Assembly (NCBI GenBank): GCA_022059125.1
Contig: JAEUWY010000001.1
Coordinates: forward strand, 5,518,001-5,582,000
Length of the DNA: 64,000 nucleotides
Direction of reading: 5' to 3'
Origin: Corynespora cassiicola
Lineage: Eukaryota; Ascomycota; Dothideomycetes; Pleosporales; Corynesporascaceae
The notes under the pieces are model-generated. The model did not search any database. It was given only the letters and a program-made list of their open reading frames with translations, and was not told the DNA's origin. Positions 33,987 through 44,638 of the stretch are shown here, piece by piece. Position 1 is the first letter of the stretch; every line of letters begins with the position of its first letter. The translations under genes and the position numbers were made by a program.

Positions 33987-35124
33987 ATGAAAGAGGGAGC
34001 GAGTGAGGGAAATACAATAATTGCAGTTCTTGGAATGACTGGAGTTGGTAAAAGCTCTTTCATAAAGAATATAACCGGACGTGATGATATCTGTATTGGC
34101 CATGGGCTCACATCGGGTGCGCTTCTTTGAATTCTCCCTTCAACGATGTTTTCATTAAACGTATCTAGAGACAACTCATATAACGTCATTCGAATTTGAC
34201 TATGGAAGTAATAAATACACACTGGTGGACACTCCAGGCTTCGACGACTCTTTTGATTCTGATGAGGCTGTCACGCACAAGCTTCTTGCGTGGCTGGCAT
34301 CGACATATCGCTCCGGGATTAAGTTAAATGGTATCATCTATTTGCACAGCATTGCAGCACCCAGAATGCCAGGAAGTGCATTTGACAATCTGTGCATGCT
34401 CAAAAAACTATGTGGCAACGATGCGCTCCATCAAGTAACATTGGCTACAACTTTCTGGTCAGATCCGCCATCTCCTTGGGACGAAGAAAAAGAAAAAGAA
34501 TTGATACACGATGACAGATTTTGGGGGCGAATGGTCATGGCTGGGTCTAAGGTTGTCCGCCTAGAGAACAACGTGGGGTCAGCTTTGCATGCATTGGAGC
34601 AGATGCCAGTCGGCTCAAAGACAACATTGCAAGCTCAAAAAGAGATGGTCATCAAAGGAATGGAGATAGAACAAACGACTGCTGCAAGATTTGTGGCATC
34701 ACGTCGAAATGACCTAGCCACCGTACACCAACTACAACACAGCAAAAATCAAGTCTATGTCCAACTGACAGATTTAAAGAATAAATCGATAGAAGACGAC
34801 CAGTTGTTTCGAAAAATGAGGGATCAGCACAATTATGAGCTACGCAGTTTGATAAATTCCCGCAGTAAATTTTACAAGAACTACAAATGCAAGTGTCGAT
34901 TAATGGGACGGGCACGGTGTGCCTCATGTGGGAAAAAAATCAAAGATGTGTTCTACCGTGAGTATTAATGATAATACAAATAGATACATGTTAACCCCCC
35001 AACGATAGACTGTTGTTTTTGCAGAAAACTGGCTTTTTTACATTGCCCAGAGTGTGGCCCAAAGTGCCCTGTTAGCCATCACCCAGTTATGAAGCGTCAG
35101 GAAACCTATTGTCTTGTCATGTAA
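33987..35124 (+). CDS. AIG1/GIMAP-like GTPase B with cysteine-rich tail and CAAX box
   Basis: Exons 33987-34116, 34169-34961 and 35025-35124; 340 residues. G1 is GMTGVGKSS, then IGHGLTSE with the family's phase-1 intron in the same place, DTPGFDD, GIIYLHSIAAPR, KLCGND and ATTFW. The tail has paired cysteines (CKCRLMGRARCASC) followed in exon 3 by CPECGPKC and the end CLVM. This resembles a small zinc-ribbon plus a prenylation box. Intron 2 has two possible donors: gtgagt at 34958 gives a hydrophobic end (ITQL) without CAAX, whereas gtatta at 34962 keeps the Cys pairs and the CLVM end. I prefer the second because two paralogues also end C-x-V-M, but the first is the stronger splice site. Convergent with GTPase C. 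Confidence 0.78.
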
Positions 35125-35229
35125 TTCAGAGGTTATTGCAAAATGAAATAGTCCAACTATAATATTTTCTATGAAATTATATTATCTAATTTTTTTTACA
35201 TGTTCTAGCTATAACTAAAAAAAAGCCTT

Positions 35230-36889
35230 CTACTGGTAGCTTCGACGTAGGCTGGAGTATTTGGTGTTTTCCAGCATATTCGCTGTAGAAGAACTTCTAG
35301 GGAAGCGGGGCCAACTATTAACCGCGTTACTTCCCTGCGAAATACTATCGAGAGATTGCGTGCGCTGCGGCGGCACCTGTTGCTGTGGATACTTTTCGTA
35401 TAAATGATGATTATGTGTAAGAGAATCCTGTGTACCTTGATGACTTTGCTCCAAGAGGTAAGAGTCATCATCTGACTGTTGGAAACTTCTCAATGAACTG
35501 ATTCTTGGTGACTCTCTGTTTCGCCCAGCTGGTGGCGGCGCAGGTTCCCGAGATGGGAAAGCTGCTTTTACCATCCTCATCGTTTCTGTGAGAACGCTTC
35601 GTCTTTCCATCCTTACTCTTCCTGCGGTTTTTGCATTTCTTAGCTTGTCATCGAACCCGTTAATCCATTTTTCGTGTTGCATCCTAAGTGACTTAATCTC
35701 GTCTGACTGGTCCCTTTTTTCTTTCTTCAGCACTTGTATTTGTCGCACAAAATCCTGTTCCATTTTGGCCATCTGTTCTTCAAGCTCGAGCTCCAATGCA
35801 GTTTTTCTTTCTTCTTTACCCGTATTTTCAAAGCTTTCGCTGATTGGCTGCTCAGGTGCACCCGACTGATCATCTTTTAACATCTCGATCAATTGTTCAA
35901 GATTGAGACCGTACCCCAATTTTTGGATCTCACTCTCTCTGATCAGTTCTGTTACATCTTTTTCCTGCTCCATTATAGTAGTCATGAGATCGCTGTCCCC
36001 GTCTTCTTCTGCTTCCATGAGTTGTTGTTGCAGGTCCTGAAGGTCTCGATTCAATTTTGAGATATCGGCCTTATTCTCTCCCAGTAGAAACTCGCCCACC
36101 TCAGTTTCATTTAGACATAACTTGTCATCTGCCAGCTCCTTCTGAATTTTCATTACCATCTTTTGAGTTCGTCCCAACACACGCTCAATGACTTCTTCTG
36201 CACTTTTCTTATTACCATAAAATCGCACCATCTCAGCTCCTTCTCTCATCAAGTTTCCAAAGAATTCTGGGTTTGATTGTAACGAATGTTCTCTTTCAGA
36301 CGCAATCATTTGGTTGGAATCATCTAAATGATCCCACATCGATGTAGCTAAAGTAACGTGCCTGAAACTGTCCCGTCCACATAGCTTCTCAAACGTCCTC
36401 ACGCTCTTAATAGATGACCCGGACATTCGTGTATCGGTTATTCGGTGAACATAGACAGTCCCGCAGATGTTGATTCCTGGATCAGCATAAATGCTACATA
36501 ATACTGCGATAATCTTGAAAAGTACGGCTTCGTCTGTCTTGTTTGTGTCATCAAATCCTGGAGTATCAATGAGACAGATGCGCTGCCCATTCGTTGATCG
36601 CACGATCCAGTAACGATTGATCTCTGTAGTGCCTATAGAAGGTGAGCTTTAGAGGGCTTTTTTCATCATATCACTTACAAGATTGCAGCCCATGCCCGAC
36701 TGCAACTTCGTCGTCTGTGAGATGAGATATAAAGGTACTTTTCCCCGCACCCGTCATTCCCATGATGACAATTGTTGGTTCACTTCTCCCTTCATGCATT
36801 AGTAACCTTTTAGCCACAGACATAGTATTGGGCTCACGGTAGCTGCGATTCTTCTGCTTGCATTTCTGCTGCACAGTGCAAGGAATCAT
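35230..36889 (-). CDS. AIG1/GIMAP-like GTPase C with long coiled coil, no CAAX box
   Basis: Exons (minus) 36889-36679 and 36632-35230, 46-base phase-1 intron with gtaagt donor; 537 residues, the longest of the four. G1 is GMTGAGKST, then VGHGLQSC, DTPGFDD, GTVYVHRITDTR, KLCGRD and ATSMWD. Residues about 270-420 form acidic/basic coiled coil; the last 110 are Ser/Gln/Pro-rich and disordered, ending RRSYQ without a cysteine. The first ATG is 36889; ATG 36823 (MSVAKRLLMHEG) has a better context and may be the true start. Divergent from GTPase D, convergent with B. Unlike its three neighbours it lacks a lipidation signal and might be the soluble partner; that is speculation. Confidence 0.86.
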
Positions 36890-37603
36890 CTGCTTTCGAT
36901 TCGTGAACTGTCGCCATGTTCGTGTACGATTCGGAATCTCGCCTTCGTTGTGGCCTGCGGTGATTTCTTGTCATCGTAAGCCGTGGTCAGTTTTTTTTAC
37001 AGTTGGTGAGAAAGTATGTGCATCAATGTTGCGGCGAGTGTCATATTCAGATCCTACAGCACTTCTTGGCAATTTTCATGCATGGTGCCGGTTGTAGAAC
37101 ATGAACAAAGTCGCGTGCGCCATCGGCTACAATTACCTTCAGCATTCGCAAGCTGACATATAAGAATCTACGTGGTACTTGTTGATTGGATACATCAAGA
37201 TGCCAAGACCAGGGTACAGATACGCCTTGTTGCCTAGCTGCAAGAGTTCCGTATCCCTAAGACCCCGCACATCATACGATTCAGTACCAAAAGCCAGGGG
37301 CTTGGCTAAATGATCGCTCAGACCGCTGCCTGGAGTTGAATCTAGATTTTGGGTGAGCTTTTAGTCAGAACGAAACAAAAGATCAGGTTCTGGATTGGAG
37401 TGATAGCCACCAAGTGGCAGATGTTTTCCTTCTCAAGTCACCTTCTTTCGCGACGGTCATGGTACTCGTTAAAAAAAATGTTCTGTCAAGCGACCTGGAG
37501 GATTTGGAATCGCCGCTAATGAGGTTCGCTTTCCGCAAATCATGGCAACGAAACGAGGGACTGATGCCGACTTCAAAGTGTTGACGATTATTTCATACCT
37601 ATA
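36890..37603. other. Bidirectional upstream region of GTPases C and D
   Basis: About 700 bases between the divergent starts of C and D. An ATG at 37542 opens a 20-codon frame (MATKRGTDADFKVLTII) that reads like the missing N-terminus of GTPase D but is out of frame with it by the end of the segment. Confidence 0.5.
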
Positions 37604-38906
37604 ATGGGCATGACAGGGGCCGGAAAGTCGACTTTTGTCTCCCTGTGTACAGAGAAACCCGCCGGTTTTGTAGGTCATGGTCTATTCTCGTGTAAGTCAG
37701 GTTATACAACAGCATTTTCTATTGCCCAAATTGCTTATGAATATTAAAGGCACTTCAGGAATGAGCATACACACAATGAAACACGAAGGGCATAAGGTTC
37801 ATTTGATAGATACTCCAGGATTCGATGATAGTCGCAAAAGTGATGGAGAGACTCTCCAAGAGCTGGCTTTTTGGTTTGCAGCTGCTCATGAGATGAAGAT
37901 TCGTTTAAGCGGCATCATCTATCTCCATCGTATTACTGATCCCAGGATGCAAGGGTCTGCTTCCCGAGCAATGGAAACCTTCAAATGCATGTGTGGGAAG
38001 GAGAACTACGCCAGCATTGTAGTTGCAACAACAAGATGGGATGATGTCGCGCCAGATGAACTGGATCTTGCTTGGAACCGACAGAAGGAGCTACGTGAAA
38101 GGACATGGGCTGACGTTAAAGAAAAAGGTGGAAAAATAAGACGGTTGTCGATGCCCAAGTTGCACGCAATTGAAATAATCGATAATATGGTCAAAGAGGG
38201 ACGTCGCATCACTTTAGCCTTCCAGATTCAATTGGTAGAGAAGAGTCTACCCATATGCGGCACAGATGCTGGAAAAATACTTTTTGATTACTTTATGAAC
38301 ATGCGAGAAAAGTTTGAAGAGGCAATGGAGAAAGCAATCTCGGAATTTGAGGTAGCTTTAGGGGCTCAAGAAGAAATTGATTGGGGTGAAATGATGATAA
38401 ACACGAGAAAGCAATTGGCGTCCTTAGAACATGACATTGAACGCACGAGGCGGAAAATGACAGATTTCCGAGGAGAATGGGAGGAAATTATTAAGAGAGA
38501 TGAATGCATCATTCAAGAAGCTTATGAAGCCAACAGGGAGCAAATACAGCAACATTCTACCCAGTTGGAAGATGTTCGTACAATCAAGGCGGCCTTGCAC
38601 GCTTCGTCGAACGTCGGAATATGCGATGACGACAGCCTCGATATCTCGGACATGGTGTGCTCTGACTATCTATTATCTCACAATGCTGCTTCGGAGATAT
38701 CGGAAAGAGAAATATACTTGAAATGTAGAATTGAAAGATTGGAGGCGGAAAGACAAGGAATAATATCAAGGAAAAGACACGGCATCGAAACAAAATACTT
38801 GACACAAAATGGTCTTCACACTCGGAGGAACACAACCATCGGCGTCGTTGGAGCCGCGTTGGGCGCTGGACAGCTTATAGCAGCAATGGCATGTGCGGTG
38901 ATGTGA
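37604..38906 (+). CDS. AIG1/GIMAP-like GTPase D with CAAX box (N-terminus possibly damaged)
   Basis: Exons 37604-37691 and 37750-38906, 58-base phase-1 intron; 414 residues if started at ATG 37604, directly at the P-loop (MGMTGAGKST). Then VGHGLFSC, DTPGFDD, GIIYLHRITDPR, MCGKEN and ATTRWDD. A coiled-coil region follows (about 230-380). The end is a Gly/Ala-rich hydrophobic stretch (GVVGAALGAGQLIAAM) and ACAVM, i.e. a CAVM CAAX box. A family member should have 10-30 residues before the P-loop: a suitable peptide starts at ATG 37542 but is shifted by about one frame by the 11 bases tcatacctata before ATG 37604, and no intron can bridge so short a gap. So this is either a start at 37604 or a frameshifted allele. 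Head-to-head with C; convergent with the next gene. Confidence 0.8.
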
Positions 38907-39371
38907 AGCAAGAACCACTCGATGCACGCTGTTTAGATGTTTGCATACGGACCTGTAAGACCACTAAGGGCAGCATGATGCTTCATATTCTGATAGATTC
39001 ATCGAGTACAGTCGCTTTAAAAAAAAACACTTCGACATGTGAACAAATTCTGAGAAGATAAGTGGAAAAAGAGCTATTTGGAAAAAATTCGGCAATACGA
39101 GTATGGTGTTTCTTTGCGGCACCAAGCGGCTGGTTTGGGGGGGGCTTGTGACGATGCTGAAATGTGCGCACCCATTATAGACACTACCCATAGCCTCGGC
39201 TCTGACCTGTGATTGGCCAGAATTGCTCGTAAACTAGATATCAAAGTAGTTTTTACATAAATATCTATCATATGCTTGAGTTTCTAGAGCGCAAGATACC
39301 TGATTAAAGCGTGAGGTACTTAGATATCTTTTCGTTCGTTAGTGGCGGTTTCCCCAAAACTGACGCGCGAC
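38907..39371. other. Short convergent intergenic region
   Basis: About 465 bases between two converging 3' ends. Contains poly-A and poly-G/C runs only; the 3' end of the gene on the right is not certain and may extend into it. Confidence 0.45.
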
Positions 39372-42285
39372 CTACCTTCCTATCGGCCCACCAGTGTTGA
39401 TAAATAATAAACTGACAAGGGGCTTGGAAAACTCAACCCAATCCATGCGACCATCATCCTGTCTTTTTATTTTAGTGACAATCGAAAAAAGACTGGCCAA
39501 TATAGCAAGTCCGGTAACACCACATTCGTAGACATGTAAAATAATCACCCCGCCACCTACGGGGATCGATATCCTCTTGGGGTGCTCATAGCATCTTCTA
39601 AAGACACTATCAGCACCTAAAATTGCTAAAAGGGCATGGATTACGCTATACAGGAGACTTTTCAGAAAGCCCAATCCACCTTGGATGACCCAAAGCACGA
39701 GTTTTCGAGCTAATGGAATAAGCCCCCCCTATCTATTCAAAGGCCCTGAGGTACGGATCAATTAGCACGACTTTTGGCAAGAATATTCCCGTAGGGATTC
39801 TTACCACACTGTTGTATATTACGAATATTATCATGGCTGTGAGTAGATCCTGACCAAACATAATATCTGTGAAAGTCTTCTCCGGCTCGACCACAGCTCC
39901 CGTGGCAATACTCAAAGCTTCCAACAATTAGATGTCCGATGCATTAATATTAGCCAAGATAACTGGAGGCAAAACCAGTGTTTCGTCCAAAGGCATTTCG
40001 AATGCCGCAACCGACGACAGAGCCAAAAAGAAGGCTAGTTTGCGAAGACCTCGCAAAGTGGGCCGATTCACAGTGTCATTGCCTTCGGGGAATCGATGCT
40101 GCAATGAGTATGACTCGACATTCCCGGCGATTTGCTCCAATAATGCCAATTCCGAAAAGGAGCTCAAGCGCTCACAATTCGACGTGTCAATGCATCCTTC
40201 TCCTTCTCCAGTAGAAGTGGACGGGAATTTACGGTTTGACTCATCATGCACCTGGGTTGACTCGATTTTAGTTGGCATGGCTCGAGATTCATGCCGTGGT
40301 TCTCGGACATTTTCATTATTTTGCCCGTTATTATGCAATGCAACACTTTTCCTGCCAGATACTCTTTTGGAGAAGCTTTTTCGGTGAGGAATCTTCTTTT
40401 CATTCTTCTCATACAAGCCATCAGATTCCTCAGCACGGACTTTCGCGCCTGAAGCATAGTGCGGACGATTCCTACGCTCAGTATCTTGCTCATGTTGGCT
40501 CCGATTGAACACCAGATCAGTAAGAATTTCTCGCGCAAACTGTTTGTACAATGTTATCTGTGGCATGAACAGACTTTCCGGAAGAGTCTGTTGATCAACA
40601 GGCGAAAAGCTATCATAGATGCGTCCATGGCTGTCACTATTGAGTGACAGAGTATCAACAGAGCCTCGTGATTCGAAACTTCCAGAAAGTGATATAGTAC
40701 GTGCATCCAGACTGTCTGATATTATTTCAAGATCGCACCTTGAATGTTTACGGGAACTATTAGGCGCTTCCTCATTGTTAAGGTCAGTCATCTCGGTTGA
40801 AGCGTCAGCTGAAGGCTCTCGCAGGCGCGGAGGTAACTCACCACCCGTCATTTTGGAGCTATCACCCTTATTTCGAGATTGAGGCAACGGTGCTAACTCT
40901 TGATCGCTGCCAAACGAACTCTTCGTTGACCCCGAGTCTCTAGAAGCCTGCGAGTCCCGATACGTCTTGCTGCGGGGTCTACCAGTGCTTTCGTGGTAGT
41001 CCGATTTAATCATACCGTTTTCCTGCAAAACCTTATAGCGGTCCCTCAAATTTTTAGCAAATACTTTCTCTGCGGCCTCTTCAGATGCATTGACGTGAAT
41101 TCCTCGATTATCGAGATCTTGTACTTCATCCGAAGAGTGGTCAGAGGCGTATTGGAATCGCCATGCGACAAGATCCTGGTCTGGGATTAGTGACTCAAGT
41201 GCCTTTGGCTCCTTTGGTTCTTGCAGTTGTGGCCATTCGCTCCAGATCGGATATGGAATTTTGATAAGAAAGTCTTTAGAATCCCTAGCTCCGAAGTCCA
41301 ATCCAATTATGTCTTGCAGGAGATCCAACATCATATTCTGAGCTTTCGTCGCTTTATTCAAGTCAAGTATGTCTTGCATGCTTCTATCGTGAACGAGACT
41401 CGTCGAATCATCTGCTCCATTGCCCCAATTCCAAGGGTCCTGGGTAAGTTTCTTGAAATTTTTTTCAGCATTTCGACGCTCTTCCTCTGTTAAGTAGCGA
41501 GGTACATGAAGAATCCAGCCCTTCAAATGTTTTCCCTGATTATACACAAAGGTATGAGGGCCCGCAAATGGTGCGTTGCTAGATTTAGAGATTGGATAGG
41601 GGGCAATAGGTGGCCCAATAGCTGACCATGCTTCATTCGAAAGCAAAGAAAAAGGTATATCGGCAAGACGCATCTTGTTGACATGGATCGGCTCCAGGTT
41701 TTTCTCATCAGGTTCTGTCCATAATGATTCGATCGCAACATGGACATTTCGCAGTTGGTATTTGTTCAGTGCCGCAGGTATATGGAAGAACATGCCTTTA
41801 TCAAGACCCTGTCGGATGGAGATGGCTGTGTGGGGGCCGGAGAATGGAGCAGAGTGGTCAAGCGTTATTAGGTGCCGTATTTTGAACGGACCATCCGTGG
41901 TGTCATCATCGCGGATGAATCGATAGTTACCGCCCATGAGATTCGGAAATTGCTTCATCCATTCGTCGTTTAGTAGAGGATTCCAATCATTTTCTACAAG
42001 GTCATGCGGAAAATATGGCGAGGTAGCTCGCATATCTGGTCGAGACGTAGAGGGAGGCAGCGGCAATTTATAATCTGCATTTTCGATTACTTCGAATTCG
42101 TCGCTGCTGACATCAAATATGCCTGCAAGTTGTTGATTCCCATCGTGTATTTTGACTGAATTTGATCGGAAACAAGACAAACCAATCGCATTTGAGGGTT
42201 CTCGGTTATGCCTGCCAGTATTATAGGTAGGGGATTCATTTCTTCCCTTTGAGTCATAAAGGCTTGTCTCCTTTGGACGTGTCAT
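39372..42285 (-). CDS. Large unknown multi-pass membrane protein with an in-frame stop
   Basis: From ATG 42285 (minus) the frame is open for 785 residues to a TAA at 39930-39928. It then continues open in the same frame through a 76-base intron (donor gtaaga at 39804, acceptor gatag at 39729) to 39372, about 160 more residues. The N-terminal half has two copies of a motif, SGPHTAISIRQGLDKGMFFH and, 80 residues later, AGPHTFVYNQGKHLKGWILH. A long charged, Ser-rich low-complexity region follows. Hydrophobic segments occur only near the end: one before the TAA (KLAFFLALSSVAAF), the rest after it (LLTAMIIFVIYNSV, LVLWVIQGGLGFLKSLLYSV, GVTGLAILASLFSIV). So the membrane domain is split by the stop. 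Either the allele is truncated or an unseen splice removes the TAA. Function unknown; I do not recognise the family. Confidence 0.62.
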
Positions 42286-42767
42286 GATTTGAAATTGCTG
42301 GATTTTGGAGTCACAAATGGAAGAATTGCCTGTTTCTCCACTTTGTTCCAGAAATCAAGCGATTGAGAAGTGAATAAGTAGGCAAAAATATATTCCTCTT
42401 GGATTAAACAGCGCACTGCGTGATTATGGAGAGGAGTAATTGCGCAGAGTTTTATAGACGTAGATAAGGCTCCCTGGCCCTATTCATTCCGAGAATTCTT
42501 TCACCGGATAGGCGAATTCATGTTCAAGAGTATCAACACAAGATATCATCATGGGTGAATTGTGGTCTATCTCACATTGAATGAGCCATCTTCACTTCTA
42601 ATAATGAACATTTAAATTTAATAATTCTCCAAAAAAGGTTCCACGGTGCGACTATAAATTTCCAAGTAAAAATACCAATCCGCGAGCAATCCTGAATTTA
42701 TTTTATGTGAAGCCACTGGCCCCTCTTGGACACCCAGGTCGATCATCTTTATACAACCAAGTGAATA
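42286..42767. other. Upstream region between divergent genes
   Basis: About 480 bases, AT-rich, between the starts of the unknown membrane protein and the small charged protein. Presumably two promoters; no specific site identified. Confidence 0.4.
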
Positions 42768-43175
42768 ATGACGATGGAAAAAAGCTACCAAGTGCAAAAA
42801 ACTTCCAATAAACGCGACGGTGCCTCGAAATCTGAAGAGGAGGTTTCGGATGCCCAGGGTATTGGTGGCAGAGCGCCCATCTTCCATCAGCCACCTAATC
42901 GAATATTCGAAGTTCTAGGCCAAAACAGTATTCTAGAGGTAACAGATGATGATATAATCAAGGAGAACACTAAAACAGATAGAAATCTGAATCTGAATAA
43001 CAATAAAGCGACAATTGGCAGAGAGGACATGTCAGAATGGGATGAGGAGAGATTAATGGATGAGACACGACCTGGACGAAGAAAACGTGAAAAGGATCCT
43101 CTAGTATTCTCGTCGGCAATTAAACAAGCACGATGTTTAAAAGCTGAGATAGGCAAAAGCATTCGCTATGGTTGA
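42768..43175 (+). CDS. Small highly charged hypothetical protein
   Basis: Intronless frame of 135 residues starting MTMEKSYQVQKTSNKRDG. The composition is strongly charged (EEEV, RRKREKD) with an Asn/Lys-rich middle (NLNLNNNKAT) and no membrane segment or signal peptide. Continues the alternating strand pattern of the GTPase region. I do not recognise a family, and a frame of this size in AT-rich DNA could be chance; the protein-like composition and ATG are the only support. Confidence 0.35.
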   Translation: MTMEKSYQVQKTSNKRDGASKSEEEVSDAQGIGGRAPIFHQPPNRIFEVLGQNSILEVTDDDIIKENTKTDRNLNLNNNKATIGREDMSEWDEERLMDETRPGRRKREKDPLVFSSAIKQARCLKAEIGKSIRYG

Positions 43176-43837
43176 TAGGGATATTCAGAAGATGACTGAG
43201 TGACCATATGGGTTTAGGGCCATAGGATAACACTAAAATATGCATCAGATACCTGTCATAATCAGGTTCTCACAAAATTATCACAGATCTAATTTTGAAC
43301 GGTTATATCTAATATATTATGTGCTCGAGAGTTTAAAAGTAACGCCTGTCCCATGGCTCTAGTGACACAGCATATAGAGCGGATCATCATTCATCCATTG
43401 CACCGTCATCTGTAACGTAACTAACATCAAATTGTTGAATCATAGATTTGTGTATCACTCCACATCCGAGAAAGTGGGTTCGCTACCTGATCAACACTAT
43501 GATCGTTCGTTTAGGTTAGTAGCTTGGCCATCTCTTGCGTGGCGTGGTTGTGCTCAGGTCGCCACCCAAGATCATCATTCACAGATACGAAGCAGACCAA
43601 CACTACACTTTGTTGTCAGTTTGTCTTTATTTGAGAAACAATGTTCTGGAAATTCTTGAGCAAAACGTATCTATAAATGTACCGCTGTGAACGGGACTGC
43701 CAAGATCCTGAGTGGGGCCATGCATTAAGTCAGTATTCGCTACGTTGCTGGGGTGCATGCACCTCTGATTGCACATAGCAGGGAAGACAATCCATGTCAT
43801 GCATGTAAAGTCATATGAGTGTTCCCAAAAGACTAGC
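43176..43837. other. Intergenic, no gene seen
   Basis: About 660 bases of unremarkable sequence with short frames only, ending at the 3' end of the acetyltransferase. Confidence 0.4.
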
Positions 43838-44638
43838 TCACGGCTGTCTATGTTTTGTCCCCTCTTTTGTCGCCGGCCTTCGCATCCAGTGGATGAATTG
43901 CTCTTGCTGACCTGCCTGTTTAGGTGGATTCGGTATCAAAACGTCTTCTAAAATTTCGAAGCCGAATCCTTCATATAAGTACCGACCCATTCGCGAAGCC
44001 TCAACGACAGCCTGATAAGGTTAGCACTGGTTGGCGGGGTTTGTGGATCGATGTGAGATTAATTTACTCACATCGACGCCCAGCCTGTCTGCTTCGCCAA
44101 CACCATACTCCATGAGTAGGCTACCAAAACCTTGTCTGTGATAGGCTGGATCAACACACATTATGTCTAGGGCTGAAGCAACGCATAAGTCAGATTCGCC
44201 CTGATAATCTCTTCGAACAGATGAACCGAATTGCTGGAACTCACAAACGATATGGCCATTGCTCTCCTTCACAGCATCCCACCTCCGCCTGGTAAACTCC
44301 CAGAAGATGTAGTCGGCGTAATCTTTCTCGTCTTCATCTTTCCAGTAATTTCCTTGAAGGCTCTTTGGTCCGACGTCGGGGACGATTCCATCGTAAATGT
44401 CCCATTTGGCGAAACCGGCGATGATCCCAGTGGAGGTGTCCACTGCCTTGCAAAGGTGCACTTGGGGAAGCTTGCTGGCAGCAAGTAGGCGCTCTGCGCC
44501 ATCAGCCTGGCCATTTGGGGTATCGTGGTTTGGGAACACAGCTTCGACGTAGGCATGGGCGTGGCTAAATGCGAGGGATATAATCTGGAAGCACCGGAGC
44601 AGGTCCTCTGGCTCACATAACTCAACCTTGAAAGCCAT
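43838..44638 (-). CDS. GNAT-family N-acetyltransferase
   Basis: Exons (minus) 44638-44072 and 44011-43838 with a 60-base phase-0 intron (gtgagt..tatcag); 246 residues. Starts MAFKVELCEPEDLLRCFQI, a typical GNAT beta1-alpha1. The acetyl-CoA binding motif A is VDPAYHRQGFGSLLMEYGV (R/Q-x-x-G-x-G/A as RQGFGS) at about residues 160-178. After splicing the next segment GVDAVVEASRMGRYLYEGFG gives the expected beta5/alpha4 end (Y-E-x-x-G-F). Fungi carry many paralogues of this type acting on small molecules or protein N-termini; substrate unknown. Probably cytosolic. The intronless reading would end early at SHRSTNPANQC and lose the conserved end, so the spliced form is preferred. Confidence 0.88.

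Noticed and set aside
39372..39927. Treating the 3' part of the unknown membrane protein as a separate downstream gene
   Set aside because: It has no good ATG, lies in the same frame as the upstream part, and its first segment completes the membrane domain.
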